From positions 155,875,895 through 155,939,894 of the forward strand of contig CM067082.1 in the NCBI GenBank assembly GCA_034008185.1: a stretch of 64,000 bases of DNA, written 5' to 3'. The first letter of the stretch is position 1. Every line of letters begins with the position of its first letter. Below, in pieces: positions 1 to 12,100 of the stretch. The stretch comes from Gorsachius magnificus. Lineage: Eukaryota > Chordata > Aves > Pelecaniformes > Ardeidae. Made by a program: the position numbers and the translations under genes. The notes beneath the pieces are model-generated. The model had not been told where the DNA came from. It did no database searches and saw nothing but the letters and a program-made list of their open reading frames with translations.

Positions 1-121
1 GTATCTCCTTTCCTCCACTCTACCGGCGCATTGGGTTTGGTAAGCTCACACCTCAGCGTTGCTGTACCACCTTCTTCTGCCTCGGTATTCTGAAGCTCTT
101 GTTTAAAAAGTGCTGGTAGGG
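1..121 (-). CDS. OBSCN: OBSCN exon, 40th window Ig (N-terminal part; cut by window edge)
   Basis: Follows an acceptor AG (complement of 122-123) preceded by a short pyrimidine stretch. It reads [19 protein letters not shown], then the B-strand Cys in 'LRCEL' and the core Trp in 'VEWRKG'. The exon continues left of the window. It is a member of the ALPA tandem array and shows that the array extends beyond position 1. The intron on its upstream side (122-753) holds no recognised element. Confidence 0.9.
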
Positions 122-3100
122 CTATAAAATAGAAATACAACTTGCAACATGCTGCAGTTGGGGTTTGGAAAAGAGAAAGTAGAAAGAAAATGAAAGCACC
201 AAAAGGGCTTTTCTGCAGATGTCTCTAAACCTCAGTGCTCTAGATTCAAAGCACAAGGCTGTTTCCCCAGAGAGGCAATAGGAATATCTGCAGAACAAGG
301 AGAAATCAATTTCATGAAGTTACATTTGCCGTGAAATATATTCAAGCTTAATCTAACCTATGATCTAAAAATGGCAGAATATTTTTCCTACTACAGAAGT
401 AGCCAATGTGTTGCCCTGATCATGGAGGAGATATTCTGAAGATCAGCAGGGAGTTGTAAGAGTTCAGATTCCCTCTTAAGGCAGGCCACTTTCAGGGGAG
501 ATTACAATTATTCTGACAGTAACATACTGACAAAATGCATTTAGTTCTCCATTGGAATTCCCATTTTCTACCCGGTCACTCCAATAAGGCTGTACAGACC
601 ATGCTAAGCTGCACACATTCTTTATGAATTGTAGCCAAGTCCTCTCCACAAGTGATGCTAACATACAGCTTCTATTTTCAGAATATATTATAACCTTTTC
701 CCTTTTTTTCACCCCACTTTTAAAACGTTATTTTAGATATTTTTTTTTTTTACCATTGACCGTCAAAGTGGCAGTTGTCTGTTGATCTCCACACACACAG
801 GTGTAATCTCCAGTGTCCTCCACATCCAGCTCATGAATAATCAGCTTTGCAACAGCACCATCTTGACTCATCTTATATTTGCTGCTTGCTTTGAGCACCT
901 CCTGCCCCTTCTTCCACTCCACCACAGCAGGTTTAGTCAGCTCACAGTGCAGAGCAGCTGTCCCGCTTTCTACAGCTTCTAGGTCCTTCAGGTCTTTTTT
1001 GAATTCTGGAGGCCGTGCTGAACAGTAAAAGAATTACCATAGAGAGAATGAATATTCCTAAAAAAGAAGCTAGACGAGGGCCTGGGGGAGAGGACACATG
1101 GTACACTACTGAGCCCTGATCCAGGTCAGTGGAACACAGTGGAATAAATCTTCCCAGCTTCCCTGGACTCTGCATCAGGGCAAGGAAAGTGAGAAGGACC
1201 AACACAGCAGAGGAGGACAAAAACCAATAGGCAACTCATTTCCTTTTTCTAACAGAAGGAGGAAACACATAAGCAAAATCTAAAGGAAGACAAAAGCCCA
1301 AGCAAACAGAAAGGGAATGGGAAGAGACCATAGAAATAGAGACTTGGGCAGGTCTAAGGTCTGCAGGACCTTAGTCCCAGCAATTACTTTACCATGCACT
1401 GTTAAGGAGGCTGTGGTGGTCTTGTCTCCACACACACAGGTATAATCTCCAGTATCATTCAGGTCTAAATCATGAACTACCAGCTCCACAACACAGCCTT
1501 GCTGTCTCATGCTGTGCTTGTTGTCCGGGGTGAGGACGTGATGGCCTTTCTTCCACTGAACACGGGCAGGCGCCTTGCTGAGCTCACAGTGCAAAGTGGC
1601 CGTTCCACCTTCCACCGCTTCTTTGCTGGTCATTTCTTCTTGGAAAAACGGAGGTACAGCTGAAGGATGCAGGTAAAAAGCATTACTAACCGAAGATATC
1701 TCCAGAGATGCATGACAGTAGGAAGTGACAGGGGAAACTTGTGAAGGTTATGGAAAGGTGAGCATCAGCAGCAAAGAGAGGAAAGAGAAATGTAAACATC
1801 CTCATGGGAATATATACCCTAATCCTTTTGGTTTTATGCTTGCTTCCTACTAGCAAAATTTCCCTGTCCTCAAGAGATTTACACCTGTTTTCTACCAGTT
1901 TCCATGTAAGAAAAACTAAGAATTATCTTCTCTGAGCTCCTTAGTTCGCACATTTGTTGGCATCTTCCACAAATTTCTTGCCTTTACACTCTCCTACTTA
2001 CAGAGCAGCCCTGCTGAGCTCTGTGTGTTGGCACAGCTCCTTACAGATCATTTTTCCTTCTTCATTGAGATACCCTTGAAAAGACACATCCAGGGCTCAC
2101 AGATTCTTCTTGACCCCCAAAAAAGATCTCCAGATGCTGAATCCCAGCCTGGTTTTGTGTCTCAGAACATATTTTCCCCAGTTTTATTTCCTTGAAATAA
2201 ATTTGGTGACCTTAACATATGTCCCTCTATTAACAAGGTGGGATAATGGGATATTCCGCCTCCTTAACAAGGCTGGATATCTCAGATCTCAAACTTGATG
2301 ACTCACTCCATAGTGGTAGAGCTAAGTTAAAATAGCCACTTTTAGCCTTCTTGATTTGGCACATTTCCCCTTCTCCAGCAGTGTTAAGCTGAAACACCAG
2401 TTTTGTTTGCACAGCAATTGGTTCTTGCAACAAAATAGGGCCAAAAGGAGGTCACAGAAAGAATTTATTCATTCCTGCCTAGAAAAATCAGACTCCCTAT
2501 GCAAACCTATCTTGGTACATTAGGACAGAAGTTCTGGGCACAAAACCCAGTATAAACATAACTTAGCACAGAAGAAATTATAACTAACACAGTCTTATTC
2601 TGAATACTGCTTATTACTCCCTACATTAAAATGGTAGGTATTGAGAATGCCAGAAAGGAATGGCAAAGAATAAACAGACTTGTGTTTTAGAGAATAAACA
2701 CGTGCAAGGAAAGATAAAAGAATAGTGGGTTTATATGCTAGGAAAGGAATGCCAGAAGGGAAACATGGAGGGATAGCAAGTTTGTGTTTAAGGAAGGGAA
2801 AAGGCAAAAGGATGGCACAGAAAAATGCAGACTGGTATTTTTCAACATACCCAGCCTGCAGGTCCATCAAAGGCAGGGAATGCCATTGCAAATTAGTGGA
2901 ACTTCAGTTAATAAGGTTGAACAAACAGCCATGGAAAATTGAACACCGGGTAGTAGAGGACAGATGTTTCCAGTTAGGAAATAGGAGGTCAAGATCGGTT
3001 TTACCCTGTACTGTTAAGACAGCCGTAGTCTGGTGCTCTCCACACACACAGGTGTAGTCTCCTGCATCCTCCTCAGCTATTTCATGAATCACCAGCTCTG

Positions 3101-6100
3101 CCTTGGCCCCTTCCTGCCTCATTTTGTATTTCTCACTTTCTCTGAGAATCCTCTGGTCCTTCCACCACTCCACCGGAGCAGCCTTGGTTAGCTCGCAGTG
3201 CAGGGCAACTTCTCCACCTTCTTCTGCTTCCTTGTTCTTTAGCTCTTCCTTAAAGAGTAGTGGCAGAGCTGAAGGATGCAACATGGACAAATGGTCATCA
3301 GAAAACCAGAATTAATATCCTAATTTCTTTTTCATGCTTGGGATTATTTCCCATCACGCCTCCCTTTCTCAGCCTATTACAAACATCCTTAGCTATAGCC
3401 AAGTTCAGGAACTCTGAAAGCATCCTTCTTCAAGTGTGACACAGTTCCACTTACCGTAAGGGATCAGTTCCTTCTGTGCCTGTTGATTGTTATGGCGAAA
3501 GAACAGCACAGAAAGATCCAGATCTCAGGTAAACAGCACTCACAAATAATGCTGCTGGATACAGGACTATTTTACCTACACAGATGTGATTCTTGGGGGC
3601 TGGTATTGGTTTTTTTCTGGTTTGTTTTTACTTAAAACTTACAAACCCATCTACATGAAATCAGCCAGATTTCAAAATAAATCTACTTCTGGTTTTAAAT
3701 TGAAGTCTGAAGGGCCATTACGTGTAATAAGAATTTCAGGTTCTGTTTCCCATTTTGGAAATCAAACCCCAAAGACAGAACGACCTTTAGGAAATAACCT
3801 TAAGAAAAACAAATTTTTAACATTTGCCCACAAATGTGCCTTGTGCACAACTACTGTAAGCAGGTACAGGACACAAGCAGTACCTCCTGAATGCCTCAGA
3901 AAAAGTCCATGTCTCAGGAAAGCCTAAGGGGAGTGAGAAGGTTTTGGAAAAAAGCTGGAGGGAACAGAACTGGGCCTCTCTTTGACTAAGATTATCTTAC
4001 TAGTTCCCAGTAAGCCAAAGAAGAGTATAATTGCTGATAACCTGTGCTGTTGGGTTTTTTTTTTAATACCTAACTGTCAAGGTAGTCTTGGTCCCCCCAC
4101 ACAGAGGTGGAGACCCCTGCATCCTTCAAAGTTAGGTTAGAGGTAAGAAGCTCTGAAATAGTAACTCTTAACTCATTCTGAATTTCTGACTTATTAATGA
4201 ATCTGGTAACCCCAGAGTAGCCATGGCCAGGACACCGAATAGAATGACATCTCCTCCTCCTTCTGGCCCAACCTTTACTTCTCCTTCGAGCAGTGCTTGG
4301 AGAGTAGAGGGCCTGACAGACCATGGAATCATAGAATCATGAATGCTTTGGGTTGGAAGGGACCTTTAGAGGTCATCTAGTCCAACCCCCCTGCAGGAAG
4401 CAGGGACACCTTTAACCAGATCAGGTTGCTCACAGCCCCATCCAACCTGGCCTTGAATGTTTTCAGGGATGGGGCCTCCACCACCTCTCTGGACAACCTG
4501 TTCCAGTGTTTCGCCACCCTCATTGTGAAGAATTTCCTCCTTATATCTAGTCACAATACATGTGTGTTCTGGAGAAAACTGTGGTTGGCTGAAGTGAAAC
4601 ATGGGGAAGAGCTGGAAAACATAAATGTCCAAGAAGAGGGGATGTGGACAGAAAGAAACATCTCATTTTCTCGTTTTAATGGGGGGCAGATGACTAATGA
4701 CCCCCAAAATTGCCCTGAGCCAGTCTTTCTCAGTAAGAAATGAGCTATACACAGAATGAAGAAAAAGGAGAAAAAAACCAAAGACAAACTACTGACCCAG
4801 GGCAGAAGCAGATGAATTTCAGTGTGATGTCTGTCTACAGAACTATTTATCAATTTTAATAAGGTCTTTTTACCATGAACTGTTAAGGTTGCTGTTGTGT
4901 TCTGGTCACCACAAACACACGTGTAATCTCCAGCATCTGTTACTTCTAGATCATGAATGACCAGCTCTGCAGTGGTGCCAGGCTGCCTCATTTGATATTT
5001 GTCACTTGCTTGGAGCACTTTGCACCCTATTTTCCACTGCACTGGAGCTGCTTTGGTTAATTCACAATGCAGAGAGACTGATGCTCCTTCTAGTACTTCT
5101 TTGTTCTTCAGTTCTTCCTTGAAAAACACTGGCAGGGCTGGGAATGGAAAGTCAATAGATAGTGTATTCAAACTAAGACCTCTGCATTTGCAATCAGCAT
5201 CATGGATTCTCAACTGAAGCTCAAACCTGGCCAAGTCGGGGACTTCAGCCACTGAGGCTGAGGTTATCACTATGATGATCTGGAAAATTAAATTTGGTAG
5301 TGACAGTAAGAAAAGAAATGCCAGGCTGACAGGTCAAAGTATGACAGGATGGATGGATTTGACATGCAACCTAAAGAATTTATCACAGGGCCGCCCCTCC
5401 ATGGGGGCATGGCATCTCAGCTGGCCTAACAGGAGCATTCCCAAGTCCCTATTTGCTTAACCTTACAGCACAGCAGTTTGTCTGCATGGAGAAACAGTCA
5501 TGTCCTCAGCTCCCTTTTCAGGAACACCAGGCCAAAATTAAATGTCAGAATGAGAAGTTCTCCTTTCCCAAAAACAAACTAATTCTTAGGAAAAAGCCTA
5601 AAGCTGATAGGTGAACACCTCATACAACAACAGGTCGCTTCAGAGAAACAAAAACATGAACAGTCATCTGCAAGGCGAATTTACCATTCACTGTCAGAGA
5701 AGCCGTGCTGTGTTGGTCTCCACACACACAGGTGTAATCTCCTGCATCTTGCAGCTCTAGATCACAAATTTCCAGCTCAGCAAGGACATTATCCTGCCTC
5801 ATGACGTATTTGTCACTTGCCCTGAGTATTTTGTTTCCTTTCTTCCATGACACAGCTGCAGCCTTGGTCAGCTCACAGCACAGAGTGGCTGTTTGGCTTT
5901 CCATGGCTTGCAGGTCCTTCAGTTCTTCTTTGAAAACTGCAGGCAGGGCTGAAGGTCACAAAATGGACAGAGGACATTAAAAATGACACGTGGCACACAG
6001 GCAATGGGAGGGATCGGGTGGTACAGAAGCAGAGAACATTTTAGGGTGGAAAGAGTTTCCTTTCCTCGTAATTCTGGGACATTGGACAAACCACTAGACA

Positions 6101-9100
6101 GAAACAGAAAATCAGTCTGGATGCAACCAGACCTTAGAGACAGCTTACAAATTTAAAAAAAAACAAATTCAGCCAGAGGTGAAACACACAACAAATAGGG
6201 ATGAGCTCGTAGAGCAAAACACAATAATACAGATATACATATGGTTTTTTACCATGCACTATCAAGGCAGCTGTTGTCTCTTGTTCTCCACACACACAAG
6301 TGTATTCTCCAGCATCTTTCAATTCTACATCATGGATAAGCAGCTTCATGACCGTGCCCTCCTGTCTCATTTTGTATTTGTCGCCGAATTTGAGCAAACT
6401 GCTTCCCTTTCTCCACTCTACTTGAGCGACCTTGCTCAGCTCACAGCGCAGAGTGGCTTCTTGACCTTCTGTTACCTCCTCGTCCTTCAGGCTCTCCTTG
6501 ATGCGTGCAGGCAGCGCTGAGGATGCAATGGACAGAGGGTTAAAATGGAGCAGCAAACACAGCCTCATGGTGAAGGGCAGGGACGGGAGAAAGAAAGGTG
6601 AGGGCAACAGTGAGGAGCTGTCTTCAGGCCTGATCTCATGTCTACTTTAGGGATCAGGTCGTAAACCCACTTTGTATTAGAAATGGGAAGAAGGATTTTC
6701 CCTTAAATCGCAAAACGCAAATTAATTCTCATGACTACGACATGCGAAGCCAGACTCAAAGGAACTATGGAGAGATAACAATAAACACAGAAAAAAAATT
6801 AATTCAAACCATAAGCTTGATAATGAGGACATCTAGATGAAACTGGTTATTACCGTGTACTGCTAAGGAAGCTGTGGACTGCTTATCCCCGCACACGCAG
6901 GTATAATCACCAGCATCACTCTCATTTAGATTATGGATCACCAATTCTGCAGTGACATCCTTCTGCCTCATTTTGTATTTCTCACTAGGTTTGAGGACTG
7001 TGTGTCCTTTTTTCCACTCCACTGAAGCGGTCTTGGTCAACTCACAGCGCAGAGTGACTATTTCACCCTCAGTGGCTTCCTCATTCCTTAACTCTTCTTT
7101 GAAGAGAGCAGGAAGAGCTGAGAAACAAAGGAGCAAACATTTTTATGATTTGCAGTTCTTGGCCACCAAAAAAAAATGAACCTTAAGGCTTACTAGTAGC
7201 TATTTATGCCTAGTTATTGACATGAGGATCATCTCACAGAAGGAAAATACTAATTTGTATCATAGAAACAAAAGGGTCTCACACGGTGTACGTTTGCTGA
7301 TTGGTTTAGAGATGTATGAAGAATAAACAACAGGAATGGGAAAACTTCATGTATGGTCAAAACTATAGCTTTCGCAGTGTAATTCAGCCCAGGAGAAGTG
7401 ATATAACTGGTTACACCATCATCAGGAAAAAAGCTAAAGGGAAAAAAGAAAAGGCTTTAGCTTACGTGTTAAGGATGCCTACAGACCTAGCCTGAGAGTT
7501 AGAACGAGGCTGAAGAGCAGAGTCAGACAGACCTCTTGGAAGTGCTTGGGTAACAATAAAAAGGAAAAAGAAGGAAGATGTCTCCATTGGGGAAATCTAA
7601 GACCTTCACACCAGGAGATTCAGGTGTATCCTAACACCTCATCCCTTTTGGAACAACTAATACAATCATTCAGGGCACGAGACTGGACAGCCATGTGATA
7701 ATATCTACTGTGGGAGCTGTAGGATGGGGCAATGTCTGCTAAGTCTTTGGGATGGGGTGGAGACCACGTTTGGATATAGAATATATATGAAAGAACAAAA
7801 GAGGAGGATCTCCAAGTCCTGACTGACCAGCAAGAAATAAATATTTGAGAATACAGATGTGGAGGATAATTGGGCAGATACCAATTATGAAGCAGGAGAG
7901 GCTCATGGATTTTAGGACAAGGAATGATAGAGAAGAGCAAAAGGAAATTCTGTGGGCAACAAGAAAGCAAGCTTTAGTAATTCAGTAGTTGTTACTTATG
8001 ACCAAGCAGAAGCAAACTTAAAGGACAAGGTAGTTTAAGAGAGTGGAAAGCTTCCTGAAGAAAGTATATGAAGGGCATAATTACACAGACTACCCCACTC
8101 CAAGGACCATCAGGAATAGCCTGCCTAAGTCATGAATGCTTCAATGTCCTGAAACTCGAGAGACCTATAAAATATGGGAGGTTTAGATGAGTGCAAAAGC
8201 AATACTATGGAATGTAGAGGCAAAACCAGAAAGGACAGTTTCCCGGCATGACTCAGGAACGTCAAGGTCAGTTCCCCATTCCTGGACTCTGTCACCTCAT
8301 GGACAAAGAGACCAACATGAACGAGGGGCTGAAAGGTAATCTGCAAAATGATGCTGATACTTGATATCTCCAGACACAGCTGAATGCTATATGTAGTTGT
8401 ATCTAGCAACTGGGTGGCGAGATCACTACTCCAGGACCTTTTCATGTCCTCTGCTCACAGTTCAACTTGTGCCTCTTGGCTGGAACAGAATATTAATATG
8501 CAACAGAATATTAATATGCAAAGCCCAGGAAACCTGGCCAGCCTGAGCTAGAAAGAAGCAGAAACAGTACAATGACATTCTGTAGGTAGATTAGAAGGAA
8601 GAAAAACAACAAGGGAAAAATTGGTCTACCAAAATTCAGGGATGTAACTTGATGGTAGGTAAGACGGGGAAGCTGAAGTGTTTAATTCCTTTTTCTTCTT
8701 TAATTCTAAAAGTTAATGATGGCTAAGAAAGTAGTGTGAATTCTGGCTAGGATAAGAAAAAAACAGATTAGAGAACATTTAAATAAACTGAATATTCTCA
8801 AAGCGCCTTGGTGTGATGAAATTTATCCCAGAATACTTAAGGTACAGGCTTAACCAATATTAGACATTAACCAGTTACGCTGGAGAAATGAAAGAGAATG
8901 GGTGATGTTCCACAAGTACAGAAAAAAATGGAAGCTCAGAAGTGGAAAAGGTCTCAAAAACTGAAACACACACATTTAGTTCTCACCATATAAACCAAGA
9001 GTCTAAGCTTCCAGGACACTCCAGAAAGATCCAAAGTCAACGGAGCCAATGGAGCTACCTGCTGACCAAATGTAAATGTCTGCTATCATAGAATCATAAA

Positions 9101-12100
9101 ATGTTTTGGGTTGGAAGGGTCCCCGAGAGGTCATCTAGTCCAGCCCCCCTGCAGTCATGAGGGATCAGATCAGGTTGCTCACAGCCCCATCCAACCTGGC
9201 CTTGAATGTCTCCACCACCTCTCTGGGCAACCCGTTCCAGTGTTTCACCACCCTCATTGTAAAGAATTTCTTCCTTAGATCCAGTCTAAACCTACCCTGG
9301 TTTAGTTTAAAACCATCACCCCTTGTCCTGTCACAGCTGGCCCTACTAAAAAGATTGTCCCCATCTTTCCTATGGGCCCCCTTTAAGCCCTGAACGGCTG
9401 CAATCAGGTCTCCCCACAGCCTTCTCTTCTCCAGGCTGAACACCCCCAACTCTCCCAGCCTGGCCTCATAGCAGAGGTGCTCCAGCCCTCGGAGCATTTT
9501 AGTAGCCCTCCTCTGGCCCCTCTCCAACAGGTCCATGTCCTTCTGGTGCTGAGGGCTCCAGAGCCAGGCGCAGGGCTCCAGGTGAGGTCTCACCAGAGCA
9601 GGGTAAAGGGGCAGAATCACCCCCCTCAACCTGCTGGCCATACTTCTCTTGATGCAGCCCAGGAGATGGTTGGTGAACCGTGTATACGTCTGGTGAACCG
9701 TGCAATGAACTGCATGTCTCCCTGGCTTTCACTGACCATGTTGATTGGATCTCCACTGACAACAGTAGGAATTTAGGAACACTCACCAGTCTTGATCTAC
9801 AAGCTGAATCCCACCCACAGTGCTTGGGTTTTGGAAAAAAAGAGGTGAGAAGAGGGAGGCAGACAGAGGATCCAAGGAACTACGGCCATTTCAGCTTACC
9901 TTTAATTCTTTGAAAAACGCTGTAGCAATATGCTCGGACTTGCCAAGAGCTTTTCTTTTTGTGAGGGAGTGGACCAGTGTAATATTAGTTGACATAGGTT
10001 AATGAACTTCGGTGAGAGAGACACACAGGATATGCTGTACACCTTGATTTCAGCAAAGCCCTTACTTTAACTTCAGTAGGAAGCACTATCAGTTTGAAAA
10101 AGCACAAAGAATATTCATCTGTGATTTACACTCACAATGAAAGAAAGAGTTGAGCAGAGTTCCTCAATACTTTGGAGTCCAGTATTATTCAGCATTTTCT
10201 TTAGCAGCTTGGACTATGAAATGCAGAGTAGTCATTAACTTTGCAGATGATCTCAAGCTGGGAAGGGAGAGAAGCTGAAAGCACTTTGTTAAACAAGATT
10301 AGGATATAGAAGATCTTGATGAAGCAGTGGTGAAAAAATAGGCTGCAATTCAGCAAGAGCAGGTGCAAAATATTATATTTAGGAACAATCAACAACATAA
10401 ATACAAGATGGGGAACACTAGGCAGCAGATCTGCAGAGAGAGTTGGGGTTCCAGAAGTCATGAAGCAAATGCAAGTTAAAAAAATGCAACTCTGATGTGA
10501 ATAAAGCAATCAACATAATAGGGATGTATACAATGGAGTGCCATATGCAAGTCCTTCCATCCTACTCCACTCTGGCAAAGCCTCAGACACAGCACTGTAG
10601 TCTGCTTTTGGCCTCCACACTTCTAGAAGGATGTGGATTAACTGAAGATGGTCCAGAAAGCAACAAAGATGAGCTGAAGTCTAGAAAACATGACCTATGA
10701 AGAAAGAGTGAAAGGATTGAAGGTGCTTAGTCCAGAAAAAAGATGACAGAAGGGAGCATGATGAAAGCTTTCAAATCTGTAAAGCAGTCTTACAGAGAGC
10801 AAAACAACAAATATTTCTCCATTTCTACAGGATATGGGACAAGAAGTATTGACTTAAGCCAGCCAGAGAAAGATTTTTGATGACACTAGGAAGAACTTTC
10901 TGGCAGTGATGATGGGTAGGCAGTAGGATGAGTGTCCAAGGGAACTGCAAATTCTTCATCACTGGAGTGAGGCTAGATAGGGGTGATGGTGACTTGGGGC
11001 TCGAGGATGGACTAGATGACCTGTAGAGGTCCTTCCCAATTCTATTTCTAATGGTTAAATTGGAGGTTCAAGATTGAAGCCATGCTTGTTTTACTGGCAA
11101 ATATAAAGATGAAAAGGTCTGGGCAATAAAGGAAAGAAATTGGCTCATTGACCTACTGACTTTCCAGGTGAGAAAGATGGCTGAAACTACCTCTTACTGT
11201 CCTATGTTAACAGCAGAAATAACATTTTCCTCTCTTCCAAGGGAAGTTTGTAGCTGAATTTGACTAAGGACTGTGAAGATCGCTTCCACTATAATGCTGA
11301 GTATTTTGCAATACCAGGATACAAATCTACATGATCCTTGGCCAGAGTTATATAAAAAAAAGTTGCAATGAATCAAGATTTGTTTGTATTATTTAAAATT
11401 ATCTGTCAAATCCTAATGTAAGTTGAAATCCAAGATAGCTCTTTTTAAGAAGTATGAATGCTCCTGCTGCTCTATCTCTCTAGGCTCAAGTCAAAAGTAA
11501 GTAAAACAGAACAAAAAATGCAAGCGTGTGGAATGCCTCAGCTTTCAATGTGGTGCAAAGCAGTAAAGCCGTGCACCAACAAGAGCAAGGAGAAGAAAAC
11601 AGGATAAATGTTAGTATAATAATGGAACTCCAATTCTACTTAGATAAAAATCACCATAAAAAAAAAAAGAAAATCCATTATTGACAGAATTAATGGTGGC
11701 AAGATTAGAGAAAGAACTCATTGTGTGACAGCACTGAGGCGTCCAGAGGAGACAGGAGACACACGACACAAAAATTTCTCATTTCTGCTTTCTTACCATG
11801 CACTGTCAGTGCTGCGGTAGTCTTCTCATCTCCACACACGCAGGTATACTCCCCACCATCCTTGACTTCTAAAGCATGGATCAGCAGTTGTGCTGTAGTA
11901 CCTTCCTGCCTCATAGTATATTTTTCACTCGATTTGAGCACTTTGTGCTTCTTTTTCCACTCCACAGAGGCAGCCCTAGAGAGCTCACACTGTAGCGTGG
12001 CTGTGCCACCTTCTGTGGCTTCTTCATTCTTCATCTGTTTCTTGAAGTGTGCAGGCAAGGCTGAGGAGTTCAAAATGAGCAGAATGTTTGATCATGGCAG

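Larger units (their letters stand above)
7118..11796 (-). other. Long intron (4.7 kb) carrying nested CR1 elements
   Basis: No Ig exon or relic was found here on either strand. From about 8.74 to 11.06 kb it is filled by an old plus-oriented CR1 interrupted by a younger minus-oriented CR1 (listed separately). The parts 7118-8740 and 11060-11796 are unique-looking sequence with one 18-base tandem duplication at 8486-8521. I recognise nothing else. Confidence 0.7.

Noticed and set aside
4551..5270. A single 239-codon minus-strand gene
   Set aside because: Only 4874-5137 shows Ig sequence with matching acceptor and donor. The extensions on both sides are open by chance and correspond to introns in all sister units.
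9165..9641. Minus-strand open frame of 158 codons
   Set aside because: It is a remnant of the CR1 ORF2 C-terminus inside a truncated element, not a host gene.
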